Of a stretch of 7,067 bases of DNA, positions 7,004 through 7,067 are shown in pieces. The stretch is from Propionibacteriaceae bacterium (lineage in GTDB: Bacteria > Actinomycetota > Actinomycetes > Propionibacteriales > Propionibacteriaceae). The DNA is taken from positions 1-7,067 of the forward strand of contig JAITSW010000141.1 of assembly GCA_031287505.1 (NCBI GenBank). The letters are read 5' to 3'. The notes beneath the pieces were generated by a model that had not been told where the DNA came from, ran no database searches, and was given only the letters and a program-made list of their open reading frames with translations. The position numbers were made by a program, and so were the translations under genes. Position 1 is the first letter of the stretch. Every line of letters begins with the position of its first letter.

Positions 7004-7067
7004 TTAGCGAGCAGCTGTGCCCTCGGTGTAATCGTCATCGTGCGACTTCACCCAAGCCATTAACTTG
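7004..7067 (-). CDS. ilvC: C-terminal end of ketol-acid reductoisomerase (IlvC), partial
   Basis: Only the last 20 codons and the TAA stop lie in the window; the gene continues beyond 7067. The peptide begins KLMAWVK and ends in a short acidic/polar tail DDDYTEGTAAR. Actinobacterial IlvC proteins end in the pattern KLRDLMSWVK followed by a variable tail, so LMAWVK fits well, and in mycobacteria ilvC lies close to the gat genes on the same strand. IlvC catalyses the NADPH-dependent isomeroreduction of acetolactate or acetohydroxybutyrate in valine, isoleucine and leucine synthesis. The match is very short, so the assignment rests partly on context. A strong terminator follows 61 nt after the stop. 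Confidence 0.62.
   Translation of the reverse strand, partial: KLMAWVKSHDDDYTEGTAAR

Overview
The window carries a housekeeping stretch of an actinobacterial chromosome. The evidence is the gene order: an ilvC 3' end, then gatC and gatA/gatB beside a divergently transcribed two-part ACT-domain gene like Mycobacterium tuberculosis Rv3013, plus a CtpE-like P-type ATPase. Base composition is GC-rich but clearly below that of mycobacteria or Streptomyces, and several starts are GTG. A moderate-GC actinomycete fits, perhaps of the Actinomycetaceae type, but the genus cannot be fixed from this sequence. I see no insertion sequence, prophage, tRNA, rRNA or CRISPR array.

Layout, left to right. Positions 1-92 are non-coding and hold three copies of a GTGACARG motif, two of which form a perfect 8-bp dyad around a -10-like box. 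Positions 93-3467 (minus strand) are gatC-gatA-gatB, a tight operon for the Glu-tRNA(Gln)/Asp-tRNA(Asn) amidotransferase. gatC and gatA overlap by ATGA, and gatA and gatB are 19 nt apart. Positions 3468-3604 are a 137-bp divergent promoter region with two adjacent imperfect palindromes. Positions 3605-4237 (plus) encode the ACT-domain protein, probably from a leaderless or nearly leaderless GTG-start message. It converges, with a 9-bp gap, on a small single-pass membrane protein gene (4247-4450, minus). That gene lies 50 nt downstream of a complete P-type cation ATPase of the CtpE/Exp7 group (4501-6888, minus). A strong minus-strand terminator (6910-6942) separates the ATPase from the C-terminal codons of a gene that looks like ilvC (7004-7067, minus).

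How the genes may work together: GatCAB makes Gln-tRNA(Gln) and/or Asn-tRNA(Asn), with free glutamine as the usual amide donor. The ACT protein has the fold of a small-molecule (often amino-acid) sensor and shares the control region with gatC, so a link between amino-acid status and amidotransferase expression is plausible but only inferred. The ATPase (calcium transport in its best-known relative) and the 67-aa membrane protein may form a transcription unit, and the small protein could be an accessory peptide of the pump. No clear novel multi-gene system is present. The items most worth checking are the small membrane protein, the paired palindromes and the shared GTGACAGG motif.
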